A stretch of 51,676 nucleotides of DNA from an uncultured Eubacteriales bacterium (GCA_900316035.1 ONBI01000005.1:1-51676); one strand, 5' to 3'. Shown: positions 32,355 to 41,266, counted from the stretch's first letter. Notes: generated from the letters alone by a model not told the origin. Program-made: numbers and translations.

Positions 32355-35174
32355 ATGATCGAAGTAAAGCATCTTACAAAGCGTTATCCCACCAATAAAG
32401 AAGATACCTTGAAGGATGTCTCCTTTTCGTTAGGAAACACCGGACTTTGTTATCTCATCGGGAAATCGGGTTCCGGGAAATCCACTCTTCTCCATATCCT
32501 CGGGAAGATGGATAACGAATACCAGGGAAGCGTCAAAGTGAACGGGCAGGAACTAAAAGAGATCAAAGACGAAGCTTATTACCGTTTTGCGACGGTCGGT
32601 TTTGTTTTTCAGTCTCTCAAGGCAGAAGAAAAAGAGACAGTCAAAGATAATCTTCTCCGTGCTTTAGCTATCACCGATTTATCGAAGCAGGAAAAAGAAG
32701 AAAGAATACGAAAGAGACTTGCTGAAGTCGATCTTTCCGAGAAAGAGAAAGCCAAGTTTCAGGATCTTTCCGGAGGAGAGAAGAAAAGAATTTCCTTAGT
32801 AAGAGCTCTGTTAAGAGAAAGTCCGATTCTTCTCTGCGATGAACCTCTTTCGAGTCTCAACCATGAACTGAGAGTCAAAATCACAGCACTGCTTGAAAAA
32901 GAAAGTCAGCATCGATTGGTCTTTGTCATCACCCACGAAAAAGAAGAAATACCGGATAGTGCAACGATCTATGAATTAGTGGACGGAAAAGTAAATCTAA
33001 AACGGGAAGGAAAGAAGACAAACGGAACACCTCTTTCTCCTACTTACCAGAGAAAGAAATTCTCCGGCTCTCCTTTCTACCATCAGCTTTGGCATCTTTT
33101 CCTAAGTAAAAGAGACCTTCTGGTTGTCACTTTGATGACCTTGATGATTGCTCTTTTCTCGATTTCCTTTTCTTTCCAGCTTTCCTTAGGAGTCTCTTCT
33201 GCCATGGTGAAATCAATGTCTTCCTATATGGAAGAAAACACCATGGTAGTAACTCCGAAAGAGGAAGGTTTATTACGCTCTTCATTTGAGTCCGGAGATA
33301 GTGCGGAACTAGAAAGATTGCGACAGAAATATTCTCCTTATATCCTAGGTGTCTCTACCTTTTATCTGGATTCCTTCAATAACATATTTCATGAAAAACA
33401 GAGCCTGAAAGCACAGTTGGAAAACCGCTCTGTCTCTTTGCGTTCCTATTCCTTGGATTCCTTTCTCTCTTACCGCATGATCGAAGAAAATCCAGAGAAA
33501 ATCTATGGGGAAATCAGCAACGACGAAGATGAAATCCTCCTCGCCGGAGATGAAGAGGTTGCTAATGCTCTCTATCAGCTTGTCTTTTCCTATGAACCGA
33601 GCAATTATCGGGAAGATACTCTCACCAAACTCGGAAATCAGCTTGCCGAAAATCCGGTCTCCCTCCTTCTGACAGCGAATAAAAGCGAATGGGGTTATGA
33701 GCAGAGCTACACTTTCAAGATCACGGGGTTCTCCCTAACGGAAAAACCTTTCTTACTTCATCCAAGCGAGAGCTTCGCTTCCCATTTTGTCAACGAAGTG
33801 ATGCATTTCAAAGAGGTATTAAGAGAAGACGAGATTCCTTCTTCTCAGCCTTGGACGCTTCATAAAGTCGAAGGATTAAGGCTGAATCCCGATGCCATCG
33901 GAGATTTTCTTCCGCTCTTTTTAGGGGAAAAGAGTGCAGAGGATTATACTCTCATGCCTTTAAAAAGTGAGAACTACTATGTCGAAGAAGATAACCGCAC
34001 CCATAACCATGTAGCTTTGGTAAAAGACTGTCTTCCGAAAGTGAAAAAGAGGGAGATAGAATCTTTTATCAAGACGCATGAAGGTCAGGTGAGTTCTTTG
34101 ACCTATTCTTCGCCAGTCTATACGTTCACTGCTAACGGCTATATCTCCGGTTTCACCAAGCCTTTCTTCTTTTCTAAATACAAAGAGAAGCTCAATGAAA
34201 TCGAAGATAATGCGGCCACAAGTCAAGAAAACCTAGGGCAGTTCCAGGGTTCTCTTATCGAAGTCGATGACAAGGTTCTCAAAGCCGACCTTCTTTCTTC
34301 GATGGAAGAAAAGGGTGTCTCTTTCGTTCCTCTGAACGCTTCTTCTCCTTCTCCGCTCTACGGGCATCCTCCTTCCAACATGCGGGAAATAGGGATCTCC
34401 GAAGGTATGGCTAAAGCACTCTTCGGAAGAAGCTATTCGGCTTTAGGAGAAAGTCTTAACACTTTGATTCTCACTTCGACCGAAGAGACTGCCGATGGTT
34501 TCCATAACTCCTTTTCTTCGGGAATTTTGACAATCTCCGCTATTTATAAAGAAGAAAAGAGAAGAATCTATCAGGATTGTCTTTTTCCTCTCAGCTACTG
34601 TTTTGAATTTTCTTTCCTGAAACCGGAAGAGATACGCTTAGAACAGGCCATTATCGGTGTCGACTTAGACAAATACGATAGCGAACACTACCTCAAAGAA
34701 ATCCGGAAAGAGAACACCTATGTCGGTTCTTTTCCGATGCAGGAGATGGTCAAAGAAATCAAGAAGACCCTCAAGCAGTTATCCGACCTTTTCTTAGGAC
34801 TTGCTCTGCTCTCTCTTTTCTCCGCCACAGGTCTTTTAACCTTATCGTTAACACTGATTTTATCAGAAGAAAGAAAAGAAATCGGCATCCTTTTAGCTCT
34901 CGGTTATGAGAAAAAGGAGATCTCTTCTTTCTATCTTTCTTTTTCTATCACCATAGGTCTGACAGGCTTCCTTTTAGGTTCGATTCTCACTCTTTTCAGT
35001 GAAAACGCCCTCCAAAGCGCCATGAAGGATCTCTTCTCCACCTATGTTTTTCAGCCTTTTCCCTATCTTCTTTCCTTCGGGGTCAGTTTTGTTCTCTCCT
35101 CCCTCCTCGGCTTTATGCTTTCTTTAAGGATTCAACAAATGTCGCCGATTGACAGTTTCCAAAAAGACGATTGA
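32355..35174 (+). CDS. ABC transporter ATP-binding/permease fusion, FtsX-like, second copy
   Basis: The 939-aa protein has the same order as its neighbour: ATPase (about 1-225; Walker A GKSGSGKST at 36-44, signature LSGGEK near 138, Walker B LLCDEP near 159, H-loop ITHEKEE), a helix near 254-280, then an extracellular region of about 530 residues, twice that of the first copy, and three C-terminal helices (about 808-932). It starts 1 nt after the first copy, so a heterodimer is likely. The larger outer domain may recognise the substrate. There is no two-component system beside it, unlike Bce-type resistance systems. Confidence 0.88.
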   Translation: MIEVKHLTKRYPTNKEDTLKDVSFSLGNTGLCYLIGKSGSGKSTLLHILGKMDNEYQGSVKVNGQELKEIKDEAYYRFATVGFVFQSLKAEEKETVKDNLLRALAITDLSKQEKEERIRKRLAEVDLSEKEKAKFQDLSGGEKKRISLVRALLRESPILLCDEPLSSLNHELRVKITALLEKESQHRLVFVITHEKEEIPDSATIYELVDGKVNLKREGKKTNGTPLSPTYQRKKFSGSPFYHQLWHLFLSKRDLLVVTLMTLMIALFSISFSFQLSLGVSSAMVKSMSSYMEENTMVVTPKEEGLLRSSFESGDSAELERLRQKYSPYILGVSTFYLDSFNNIFHEKQSLKAQLENRSVSLRSYSLDSFLSYRMIEENPEKIYGEISNDEDEILLAGDEEVANALYQLVFSYEPSNYREDTLTKLGNQLAENPVSLLLTANKSEWGYEQSYTFKITGFSLTEKPFLLHPSESFASHFVNEVMHFKEVLREDEIPSSQPWTLHKVEGLRLNPDAIGDFLPLFLGEKSAEDYTLMPLKSENYYVEEDNRTHNHVALVKDCLPKVKKREIESFIKTHEGQVSSLTYSSPVYTFTANGYISGFTKPFFFSKYKEKLNEIEDNAATSQENLGQFQGSLIEVDDKVLKADLLSSMEEKGVSFVPLNASSPSPLYGHPPSNMREIGISEGMAKALFGRSYSALGESLNTLILTSTEETADGFHNSFSSGILTISAIYKEEKRRIYQDCLFPLSYCFEFSFLKPEEIRLEQAIIGVDLDKYDSEHYLKEIRKENTYVGSFPMQEMVKEIKKTLKQLSDLFLGLALLSLFSATGLLTLSLTLILSEERKEIGILLALGYEKKEISSFYLSFSITIGLTGFLLGSILTLFSENALQSAMKDLFSTYVFQPFPYLLSFGVSFVLSSLLGFMLSLRIQQMSPIDSFQKDD

Positions 35175-35206
35175 ACCGCTTACATCCGTTCGGTTTACTT
35201 TTTTTT
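35174..35206 (+). terminator. Terminator after the ABC pair
   Basis: AACCG (35174-35178) pairs with CGGTT (35191-35195), followed by eight T. The stem is short but the T-run is strong. Confidence 0.6.
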
Positions 35207-35234
35207 GCCTCTCTAGGAAAAGATATGTTAGAAT
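35205..35234 (+). promoter_or_regulatory. Cold-shock gene promoter
   Basis: TTGCCT (35205-35210) and the extended -10 TGTTAGAAT (TAGAAT at 35229-35234) are 18 bp apart. The predicted start near 35241 falls in the left arm of the hairpin that follows. Confidence 0.5.
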
Positions 35235-35237
35235 TTT

Positions 35238-35263
35238 TTCGCACTGAAACAGTTCGGTGCGAA
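35238..35263 (+). promoter_or_regulatory. 5' hairpin of the cold-shock mRNA
   Basis: TTCGCAC (35238-35244) pairs with GTGCGAA (35257-35263); an inner CTG/CAG pair is possible. It lies just before the SD (AAAGAAAGGG). A structured 5' end is common in cold-shock mRNAs. Confidence 0.5.
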
Positions 35264-35279
35264 AGAAAGGGTTTAGACA

Positions 35280-35480
35280 ATGAAGGGTACTGTTAAGAAA
35301 TTCGACAAAGAAAAGGGCTATGGCTTCATCACTGGTGAAGATGGAAAGGATTATTTCTTCCATTACAGCCAGCTCCAGATGGAAGGCTTCAAGACTGCCG
35401 AAGTCGGTCAGCACGTCGAGTATGACGAGGCTACCACTGAGAAGGGTCTCAGAGCCAACAACATCCGTTTCGTCGACTAA
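35280..35480 (+). CDS. Cold-shock domain protein (CspA family)
   Basis: The 66-aa protein is a complete cold-shock domain that binds single-stranded RNA or DNA and melts mRNA structure. RNP1 is KGYGFITG (about 12-19) and RNP2 is DYFFHYSQL (about 24-32), with the second Phe of the usual V-F-V-H replaced (FFHY). The conserved C-terminal region ANNIRFVD closes the barrel. It is monocistronic, with its own promoter, a 5' hairpin and a strong terminator. Confidence 0.96.
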   Translation: MKGTVKKFDKEKGYGFITGEDGKDYFFHYSQLQMEGFKTAEVGQHVEYDEATTEKGLRANNIRFVD

Positions 35481-35543
35481 TCGGATGATTCCATCGGCCT
35501 ATCCTCACTTCTTTGTTGCATAACATAAAGTCAGAATAGGAAG

Positions 35544-35577
35544 AAAAGCCCGTTTCTCAGCAAAACGGGCTTTTTTC
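35544..35577. terminator. Terminator after the cold-shock gene
   Basis: AAAAGCCCGTTT (35544-35555) pairs with AAAACGGGCTTTT, giving a GC-rich stem with T-run; it can also serve the converging kinase gene on the - strand. Confidence 0.92.
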
Positions 35578-35581
35578 ATGC

Positions 35582-35616
35582 CCATTCCTCTTAGATTCAA
35601 GAGGAATGGTTTTTTA
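35582..35616. terminator. Second hairpin between the converging genes
   Basis: CCATTCCTCTT (35582-35592) pairs perfectly with AAGAGGAATGG (35599-35609), followed by T7. Two terminators in tandem insulate the cold-shock gene from the kinase gene. Confidence 0.85.
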
Positions 35617-35634
35617 TTTTCCAGAGACTTCTTA

Positions 35635-37275
35635 TCAACGGGCGTCCTTGAAAGACGAACCGCCGACAAATTCCCGAATCAAGGAATTGCAGGGGATATC
35701 GACTAGTGGAATCGGAAGGAAGTACTTCACCATCGAACGGAGACGGTTAGCGAAGATGTAGTTATCGTCTTCCGGTTTGATCTTGTCGAGCTGCGGAAGA
35801 AGGATATTGCGAAGAGCCGATAATTCATACGGGAAGAAGGAATCGAAGACGAAGTCCGCATTTTCCTGGGTCGGATAGATATATTTGAATTCTCCGGCTC
35901 TGACACTGGGCCACATCGAAATCGTCTCATCGGCGCTGGAACCACGGGTTCTCGAATCTCTGGCGATTCTCCGTAAGAGCCTCATATCGCTCATCGAAAT
36001 CGGCGTGTGGTTATCGATATTCACCTGAGGCTGGGGAGCGATATAGATCTTGTATTTCTGATAATCCGGAATACCTTCGGTGGTTCTGGCATTCAAAGCA
36101 TGGATTCCTTCGATGATGATGATCTGGTCTTCGGAAAGAGAGATAGGTTTCAGAAAGCTTCTTGTCTTCGTCTTGAAATCGAAGACCGGTAAAGGAGCTT
36201 CTTCCCCGTTGATGAGTTTTGTCATTGTGGTATTGAAAAGCGGTAAGTCGAGAGCATCGACACTTTCGATATCGGTTCCTTCCGGAAGATCCAATCTCGG
36301 GATATAGAAATCATCCATCGAAAGACGTAAAGGACGTAAGCCTAAAGACATAAGTTCGTACATGAGGCGGTTAGCAAACGAGGTCTTACCGCTAGAGGAG
36401 GGTCCGGCGATACAGACAAGACGTATCGGGTCCTGACAGGAGACGATATCTCTTCCAAGTTCCGCAAGTTGGTTATTGAATCTTGCTTCCGAAACATTGA
36501 TCAGAGCCATCGCGCCATAGTTCTTGATGAAGGCGTTGATGTTGGAGACGGTATCGAGTCTGTTCTTTTCGGCCCAGAGGAAAGTCGACTGAAGAGAAGT
36601 AGCAAACTTGGTTTCATCTTCAAAGGGAGGGATCTTCCCTTCGCATTCGGCTCTCGGTACCTGGATGAGGAATCCCGGAGCATAGTAACGGAGAACGAAG
36701 TCCTTCAGATAGCCGGTCGAAGGAACAAGATATCCATAGAGATAATCGTAATAGGTTCCTTTTTCGTCTTTGCAGGAATAGAGATGAACGTAGTTTTCGT
36801 TCCGGTAACGGAGAACCTTCGCTTTATCGGGTTCGTTCATCTCTCTGTATTTGGCTAAGGCTTCTTCTTTGCTGACTCTTACTCTTTCAAAAGGAATATC
36901 TTCTTTCACCAGCTCCTGCATTCTTTTTCCTAAGGCCGAGACGGTTTCCGGTTTCATACGGAAAGAGCGGTTATCGACGACCTTGGCAAACATGGAGCGG
37001 GAGATGTTATAGAAGAAACGGAGCTGAGCTTTCGGATAAAGTTCGTGGAAAGCCATCGCGATCAGATACGTTAAAGAAGTCGAGTAGATTCTTGCCGCAT
37101 CGGAATCTTCTAACGTGAGAAAGGAAAGGCTATGGATTTCGGTATCATTATCGAAAGTGAAGGATAATTCCTTTAGTCTTCCGTCGACTTTGGCACAGAT
37201 ATATTTCTTCCTATCCTCTTCTTTGAGAAGAGAGAGAAGACTGCTTCCTTTTTTGACTTGAATGGTTCCGTTCAT
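35635..37275 (-). CDS. TGS domain-uridine kinase fusion (nucleoside kinase)
   Basis: The 546-aa protein joins a threonyl-tRNA-synthetase-like N-terminus (TGS-like about 1-60, then a tRNA-SAD-like region to about 240) to a uridine kinase/phosphoribulokinase domain (about 280-490). Walker A is GPSSSGKT near 288-295; DDFYIPR and the IIEGIHALN segment match the Udk family. Such fusions are known in Firmicutes as 'nucleoside kinase'; the synthetase-like part lacks an aminoacylation core, so its role is unclear. SD AAGGAGA precedes the start. It is divergent from the TetR gene and shares an intergenic region with it. Confidence 0.9.
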   Translation of the reverse strand: MNGTIQVKKGSSLLSLLKEEDRKKYICAKVDGRLKELSFTFDNDTEIHSLSFLTLEDSDAARIYSTSLTYLIAMAFHELYPKAQLRFFYNISRSMFAKVVDNRSFRMKPETVSALGKRMQELVKEDIPFERVRVSKEEALAKYREMNEPDKAKVLRYRNENYVHLYSCKDEKGTYYDYLYGYLVPSTGYLKDFVLRYYAPGFLIQVPRAECEGKIPPFEDETKFATSLQSTFLWAEKNRLDTVSNINAFIKNYGAMALINVSEARFNNQLAELGRDIVSCQDPIRLVCIAGPSSSGKTSFANRLMYELMSLGLRPLRLSMDDFYIPRLDLPEGTDIESVDALDLPLFNTTMTKLINGEEAPLPVFDFKTKTRSFLKPISLSEDQIIIIEGIHALNARTTEGIPDYQKYKIYIAPQPQVNIDNHTPISMSDMRLLRRIARDSRTRGSSADETISMWPSVRAGEFKYIYPTQENADFVFDSFFPYELSALRNILLPQLDKIKPEDDNYIFANRLRSMVKYFLPIPLVDIPCNSLIREFVGGSSFKDAR

Positions 37276-37301
37276 AGTGGAATCTCCTTTATTCTAGGGT
37301 T

Positions 37302-37307
37302 ATTATA
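37302..37307 (-). promoter_or_regulatory. -10 box of the kinase gene
   Basis: TATAAT on the - strand (ATTATA as written), with a weak TTTCTC 17 bp upstream. The leader is about 20 nt and carries AAGGAGA. Confidence 0.6.
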
Positions 37308-37372
37308 CCTTCTCACTTCAGGGAGAGAAACAAGAGAGGCAGAAGAAAGAAGTAAGCGCTTTAAAAGAGGAA

Positions 37373-37401
37373 TTGACACCCTAAAAGAGAGGGAGTAGAA
37401 T
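37373..37401 (+). promoter_or_regulatory. tetR promoter
   Basis: TTGACA (37373-37378) and TAGAAT (37396-37401) are 17 bp apart, a near-consensus sigma-A promoter. The predicted start is about 37408, inside the palindrome that follows. Confidence 0.75.
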
Positions 37402-37406
37402 CAAAG

Positions 37407-37436
37407 AGGAAACTGAAAAATATGACATAGTTTCCT
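37407..37436. promoter_or_regulatory. Candidate TetR operator (8-bp inverted repeat)
   Basis: AGGAAACT (37407-37414) and AGTTTCCT (37429-37436) are perfect inverted repeats 14 bp apart, covering the transcription start and ending 6 bp before the ATG. They could bind the TetR dimer or form a hairpin in the short leader. Confidence 0.55.
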
Positions 37437-37442
37437 TATATT

Positions 37443-38012
37443 ATGGCAGAACTGAAAGAAGAAATCCGGGAAAAAGCCGTTGAGCTCTTCCAAAAGGAAG
37501 GCTTTGCTTTCCGGCTAGACGAAATTGCCAAAGAGCTCCACATCTCCAAGAAGACCATTTATCAATATTACGGAGGAAAAGAGGATATTTTCCGTTCCTT
37601 TATCATCGATTCCTTTGCTTCCGTCCACGATTTCCAGGAGAAGATCTATAACGATTCCTCCCTTTCGACCGAGGAGAAGCTCCGCGAGATTCTCAACACG
37701 AGATCAAAATACGAAGATTCCTTGGCGATTGAGAAGACGATGGGCTTAAAGGATGTCTATCCGAATTGCTATAAGCTCATCTTAGAAAGCTATACGACCC
37801 AGTGGGAAAAGGTCACTCAACTTCTCGAACAGGGAGAAAAAGAAGGTATCTTCCGCAAGGATCTCAATATCGTCTTAGTGGAAAACCTGCTGATGGAAGG
37901 AATGCAGATGATGCATAGAGACGATGTCTTAGCGAAAACCGGTCTCAGTTACCGCGAGGCGATCGAAGAAGTCGTCTCCTTAGTTCTTGAGGGAATCGAG
38001 GTTCGCAAATAG
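37443..38012 (+). CDS. TetR/AcrR-family transcriptional regulator
   Basis: The 189-aa protein has a TetR helix-turn-helix in its first 50 residues: EKAVELFQKEGFAFRLDEIA then KELHISKKTIYQYYGGKEDIF. The C-terminal ligand domain is variable, so the inducer is unknown. No SD lies before the ATG, which follows a palindrome by 6 nt. The gene is divergent from the nucleoside kinase gene and precedes greA, neither an obvious target, so autoregulation is the main prediction. Confidence 0.9.
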   Translation: MAELKEEIREKAVELFQKEGFAFRLDEIAKELHISKKTIYQYYGGKEDIFRSFIIDSFASVHDFQEKIYNDSSLSTEEKLREILNTRSKYEDSLAIEKTMGLKDVYPNCYKLILESYTTQWEKVTQLLEQGEKEGIFRKDLNIVLVENLLMEGMQMMHRDDVLAKTGLSYREAIEEVVSLVLEGIEVRK

Positions 38013-38035
38013 TCCGTTTTTTCTTGTCTTTCCTG

Positions 38036-38044
38036 TGGTATAAT
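38036..38044 (+). promoter_or_regulatory. Extended -10 promoter of greA
   Basis: TGGTATAAT, identical to the elements upstream of the EIIC-like gene and marR. No good -35 is seen. The leader is about 25 nt with AAGGAGA. Confidence 0.6.
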
Positions 38045-38075
38045 TGTCACGCTCAAAAGAAGGAGATTTTTTATA

Positions 38076-38573
38076 ATGGCGAATACTTCATACGCGATTA
38101 CGCAGAAGCAGAAGGAAGATTACGAGAAGCAGCTCACGGAACTGAAGACCGTCGAACTTGTCAAAGCTAACGATGCCTTGAATCTCGCCCGTTCGCAAGG
38201 CGATTTATCCGAAAACGCCGATTACGATGCCGCTATCCAGACCCGTAACGAATTACAGTCTCAGATTGCCCACATCCAGGATATCCTCGATCACTGCACC
38301 ATCATCTCCGAAGAGGAATTCCTCGCCGGTTCGAAGACCGTCAAGGTCTCTTCTTCGATTGTCACCGTCGAAAAGCTCGATGACGGTAAGAAGTTCACCT
38401 TCACGATTTCGGGCGCCGGAGGAGGAGATGGCAAGGTCAGCAAGTCGACGATCTCGAACGTCTCGCCGGTCGGTCAGGCTCTTTTAGGTCATAAGGTCGG
38501 TGATGTCGTCACCATCAAGGCAAAAGTCACCTATCAGATGAAGATCCTCTCGATCGAGCTGGCAAAAGAATAA
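38076..38573 (+). CDS. greA: Transcription elongation factor GreA
   Basis: GreA enters the RNA polymerase channel and stimulates cleavage of backtracked RNA. The 165-aa protein has the N-terminal coiled coil with the catalytic tip motif ARSQGDLSENADYDAA (about 43-58), and the C-terminal FKBP-like domain with VSPVGQALLGHKVGD (about 130-144). The tip acidic residues (Asp and Glu of GDLSENADY) are intact. It has its own promoter; comEA follows after about 96 nt without an evident terminator, so some read-through into the competence genes is likely. Confidence 0.95.
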   Translation: MANTSYAITQKQKEDYEKQLTELKTVELVKANDALNLARSQGDLSENADYDAAIQTRNELQSQIAHIQDILDHCTIISEEEFLAGSKTVKVSSSIVTVEKLDDGKKFTFTISGAGGGDGKVSKSTISNVSPVGQALLGHKVGDVVTIKAKVTYQMKILSIELAKE

Positions 38574-38627
38574 AAAGTCCTACTTCCGTCCCAAGTTTCA
38601 GAAATTTAAGGCCGACGTTGGAAAAAT

Positions 38628-38661
38628 TCCTTCCGCTGGAGAATATCTTCAGTGAAGGAGG
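38628..38661 (+). promoter_or_regulatory. Hairpin covering the comEA ribosome-binding site
   Basis: TCCTTC (38628-38633) pairs with GAAGGA (38654-38659), and inside it CTGGAG (38636-38641) pairs with CTTCAG (38647-38652) around the loop AATAT. Three bases of the SD GGAGG (38657-38661) lie in the outer stem, so translation of comEA could be controlled. Confidence 0.5.
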
Positions 38662-38669
38662 AAGTGCCT

Positions 38670-39221
38670 ATGTTCAAAGTCATTGTCATTGGCATCATTG
38701 TTACCATCGTCGGTCTTTTTGTTTTGTCGGGAGTCCATAAGGCGGGAAGTGATAACCCATCTTCCGTCAACGGCTACTCCACCAACCTCATCGGGGAAAG
38801 CGATAACAACACCGTCAAAGTCGCTATCAGCGGTGAAATCTCTCATCCAGGCTCCTATTTCATCTCTCCGGAAAAGACCCTAGGGGATCTGATCACCATG
38901 GCAGGAGGCGCAAGCGAAGACGCCGATAGCAAATGCTTCAACACTTCTCTTACGATTGCGACGAGAACTTCGTTCTATATCGCTCCGGTTCTTACTTCGA
39001 CCAGCACCGGTTGTGTTGTCACCGAAAGTAGCAAGATCAACATCAACTCCGCGGAAGTCGCCGACCTCATCGTCGCGGGTTTCACGTCTTCTCAGGGTCC
39101 TAGCCTTATCACTTACCGCACCGAGAGCGGCTCTTTTGAAGCGCTCGAAGATATCATGAACGTCAAAGGAATCGCCAAAGGCACCTTTGAGAAGGTCAAG
39201 AACAAGATCTGCCTGATGTGA
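38670..39221 (+). CDS. comEA: Competence protein ComEA
   Basis: ComEA is the membrane-anchored DNA receptor of transformation. The start MFKVIVIG follows the SD GGAGG (8-nt spacer); the 183-aa protein has a membrane anchor (about 2-21), an SLBB-like domain (about 48-110; VAISGEISHPGSYFI) and a C-terminal helix-hairpin-helix DNA-binding pair (about 122-183; ININSAEVADLIVAGF and VKGIAKGTFEKVKNKI). Both domains are intact. comEC starts 3 nt after the stop. No pilus or comFA genes are in the window. Confidence 0.94.
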   Translation: MFKVIVIGIIVTIVGLFVLSGVHKAGSDNPSSVNGYSTNLIGESDNNTVKVAISGEISHPGSYFISPEKTLGDLITMAGGASEDADSKCFNTSLTIATRTSFYIAPVLTSTSTGCVVTESSKININSAEVADLIVAGFTSSQGPSLITYRTESGSFEALEDIMNVKGIAKGTFEKVKNKICLM

Positions 39222-39224
39222 GAT

Positions 39225-41231
39225 ATGTTCTTCTTTCCTTTTCTCTTCTTTCTTCTCGGCTTAGTTTCCGCTCTCTATTCTCCGTTTTATCTGTTTCTGC
39301 TTCTTGGTCCTGTCAGTTACTTAGTCTATAGGAAGAAAGAAAAAGAGATCCTGCCCTACCTCTTTTTCGCTCTGGCCGGTTTTCTCCTTCTTTTTTTCTT
39401 CCCTCACGGAGAAGGGGAGAAGGAGATCACCGGCATTGTCTTACGGAAGAAAGATTCCTATTATCTTCTCTTTTCTTTCAAGGGTTCTTTCTACATCAAA
39501 AGCAAAGACAGTGCTATCACTCTGTTTTCTCTTGTTCATCTGGAAGGGGAGAGCAAAGAACTGTCTTTCTCTCATTACGAATCGGGATTTTCCTTTGAAA
39601 ACTATCTTCATTCCCAAGGGGTTTACCGTCAATTCTATCCCAGTAATAGCAAAGTCCTTTTCCAGAATCCTATCTCCTTCGATCCTTTAAGAAACTATCT
39701 TTTCTCTTCCTGCGATGAGAAAAGTGCCAAAGTGCTCTCTTCCCTTCTTTTTGCCGATAGTCTCAGCGAATTAGAAGAATACACCGTGTTAGAGGAACTC
39801 GGCCTATCTTCGCTTCTTTCTCTTTCCGGTTTTCATCTTTCCTTTTTCTTTACTCTGTTGCGGAAAGTGCTGGGAGAGAAAAAAGAGAAGCTCAGTGATT
39901 TTCTTGTGCTATCTCTTTTGCTTCTTTTTCTCTTCTTTTCGTCTTTCCGTTACACCCTTCGACGAATCTTTCTTCTTCTCTTCCTCTCTTTCCTCAACCG
40001 CCGGAAAGGAAGAAAGCTCGAGCGGCTAGACATCGTCTCACTGAGTGCTCTGATTCTCCTTTTCTTCGAACCGAATTCCTTGCTTTCTCCTGCATTCTAT
40101 GTTCCTTTTCCGCTTCTTTTTCTTTTGGCATTTTTCCCTTCCAAGCGAGAAAGAGGAATCAGAAGCCGAATCACGTTCTTCCTTGTTCTTTTTCTCTTCT
40201 TACTTCCCTATAGGTTATTCGATAACTCCGGTTTCTCCTTACTTTCTCCTATCTATCAGCTTGTATTGATTCCTTATTCCCATCTGCTATTCCTATCGGG
40301 ACTATCGCTTTTCTTTATTCCTCAGACTGGGTTTCTGATTTCCTATCTCGTCAAAGGCTATCTTTCTCTGAGTAAGGTTTTCTCGGCTTCGGCTGTATTT
40401 CTGATAAGCGGTAGACCGAAGATTCTTTTCTTTTTCCTCTATTACGGAATCCTTTTCCTCTTTCTTCTTTTCACGCGATACCATTTTCAACAAAGCCGAA
40501 TCCGAGCCGCTTTCTCTTTAGCTTTAGTCACTTCTTTTCTCTTTGTTCCGGATGTTCTTCCCCATCAGGAAATCACTTTTCTGGATGTCGACCAGGGCGA
40601 TAGCACCTTAGTCCGTTATCGAAGGACCAATATCCTGATTGATACCGGTGGAAAAAAGAATGTCGATCTGGCTACAGAATGTCTGATTCCTTATTTCCGT
40701 TCTCAGAAAATCTCTTCTTTGGATGCGGTTTTACTCACCCACTATGACTATGACCACAGCGGAGCCAAAGATAGTCTTGTCTCTCATTTTTCGGTGAATA
40801 ATGTCTATGATCAGAAGGATTTTCTGAATTCGACAAATAACTCGATTTCTTTTTCCGGACTGACGATTACAAATCTCAACATCTATGCAAGCGACCAAGA
40901 CGAAGAAAACGACCAGAGTGCGGTCTATTCTTTTACCTTAGGGAAAAAGAAGATTCTCATCATGGGAGATGCGCCGAAAGAGATTGAGAAGAAGATTCTT
41001 GCGGACCATCCTACTTTGAAAGCCGATATCCTCAAAGTGGGGCATCACGGTTCGGAGACTTCTACCGATCCCACTTTTGTAAAAGCAATTGATCCCAGTA
41101 TCGCCATCATCTCCTGCGGAGAGAACAATTCCTATGGGCATCCCCATAAAGCAACTTTGAAAACCCTCGAAGAAAATAACATTCCGATCTATCGGACCGA
41201 TCAGATGGGAACCATCACGATACGTTGCTAA
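39225..41231 (+). CDS. comEC: ComEC/Rec2 DNA uptake channel
   Basis: ComEC carries single-stranded DNA through the membrane. The 668-aa protein has a soluble N-terminal part (about 45-135), the polytopic Competence domain (about 160-430, with LSSLLSLSGFHLSFFFTLLR), and a C-terminal metallo-beta-lactamase domain beginning at FLDVDQGDSTLVRY. The nuclease-like motif THYDYDHSGA (about 503-512) and GHHGSETSTD are present, so the metal site seems complete. It starts 3 nt after comEA with no strong SD and is probably translationally coupled. The combination suggests natural transformation, unproven here. Confidence 0.93.
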   Translation: MFFFPFLFFLLGLVSALYSPFYLFLLLGPVSYLVYRKKEKEILPYLFFALAGFLLLFFFPHGEGEKEITGIVLRKKDSYYLLFSFKGSFYIKSKDSAITLFSLVHLEGESKELSFSHYESGFSFENYLHSQGVYRQFYPSNSKVLFQNPISFDPLRNYLFSSCDEKSAKVLSSLLFADSLSELEEYTVLEELGLSSLLSLSGFHLSFFFTLLRKVLGEKKEKLSDFLVLSLLLLFLFFSSFRYTLRRIFLLLFLSFLNRRKGRKLERLDIVSLSALILLFFEPNSLLSPAFYVPFPLLFLLAFFPSKRERGIRSRITFFLVLFLFLLPYRLFDNSGFSLLSPIYQLVLIPYSHLLFLSGLSLFFIPQTGFLISYLVKGYLSLSKVFSASAVFLISGRPKILFFFLYYGILFLFLLFTRYHFQQSRIRAAFSLALVTSFLFVPDVLPHQEITFLDVDQGDSTLVRYRRTNILIDTGGKKNVDLATECLIPYFRSQKISSLDAVLLTHYDYDHSGAKDSLVSHFSVNNVYDQKDFLNSTNNSISFSGLTITNLNIYASDQDEENDQSAVYSFTLGKKKILIMGDAPKEIEKKILADHPTLKADILKVGHHGSETSTDPTFVKAIDPSIAIISCGENNSYGHPHKATLKTLEENNIPIYRTDQMGTITIRC

Positions 41232-41266
41232 AAGGGATATTTCTTTCTTCAAAGTGACGGAATGTC

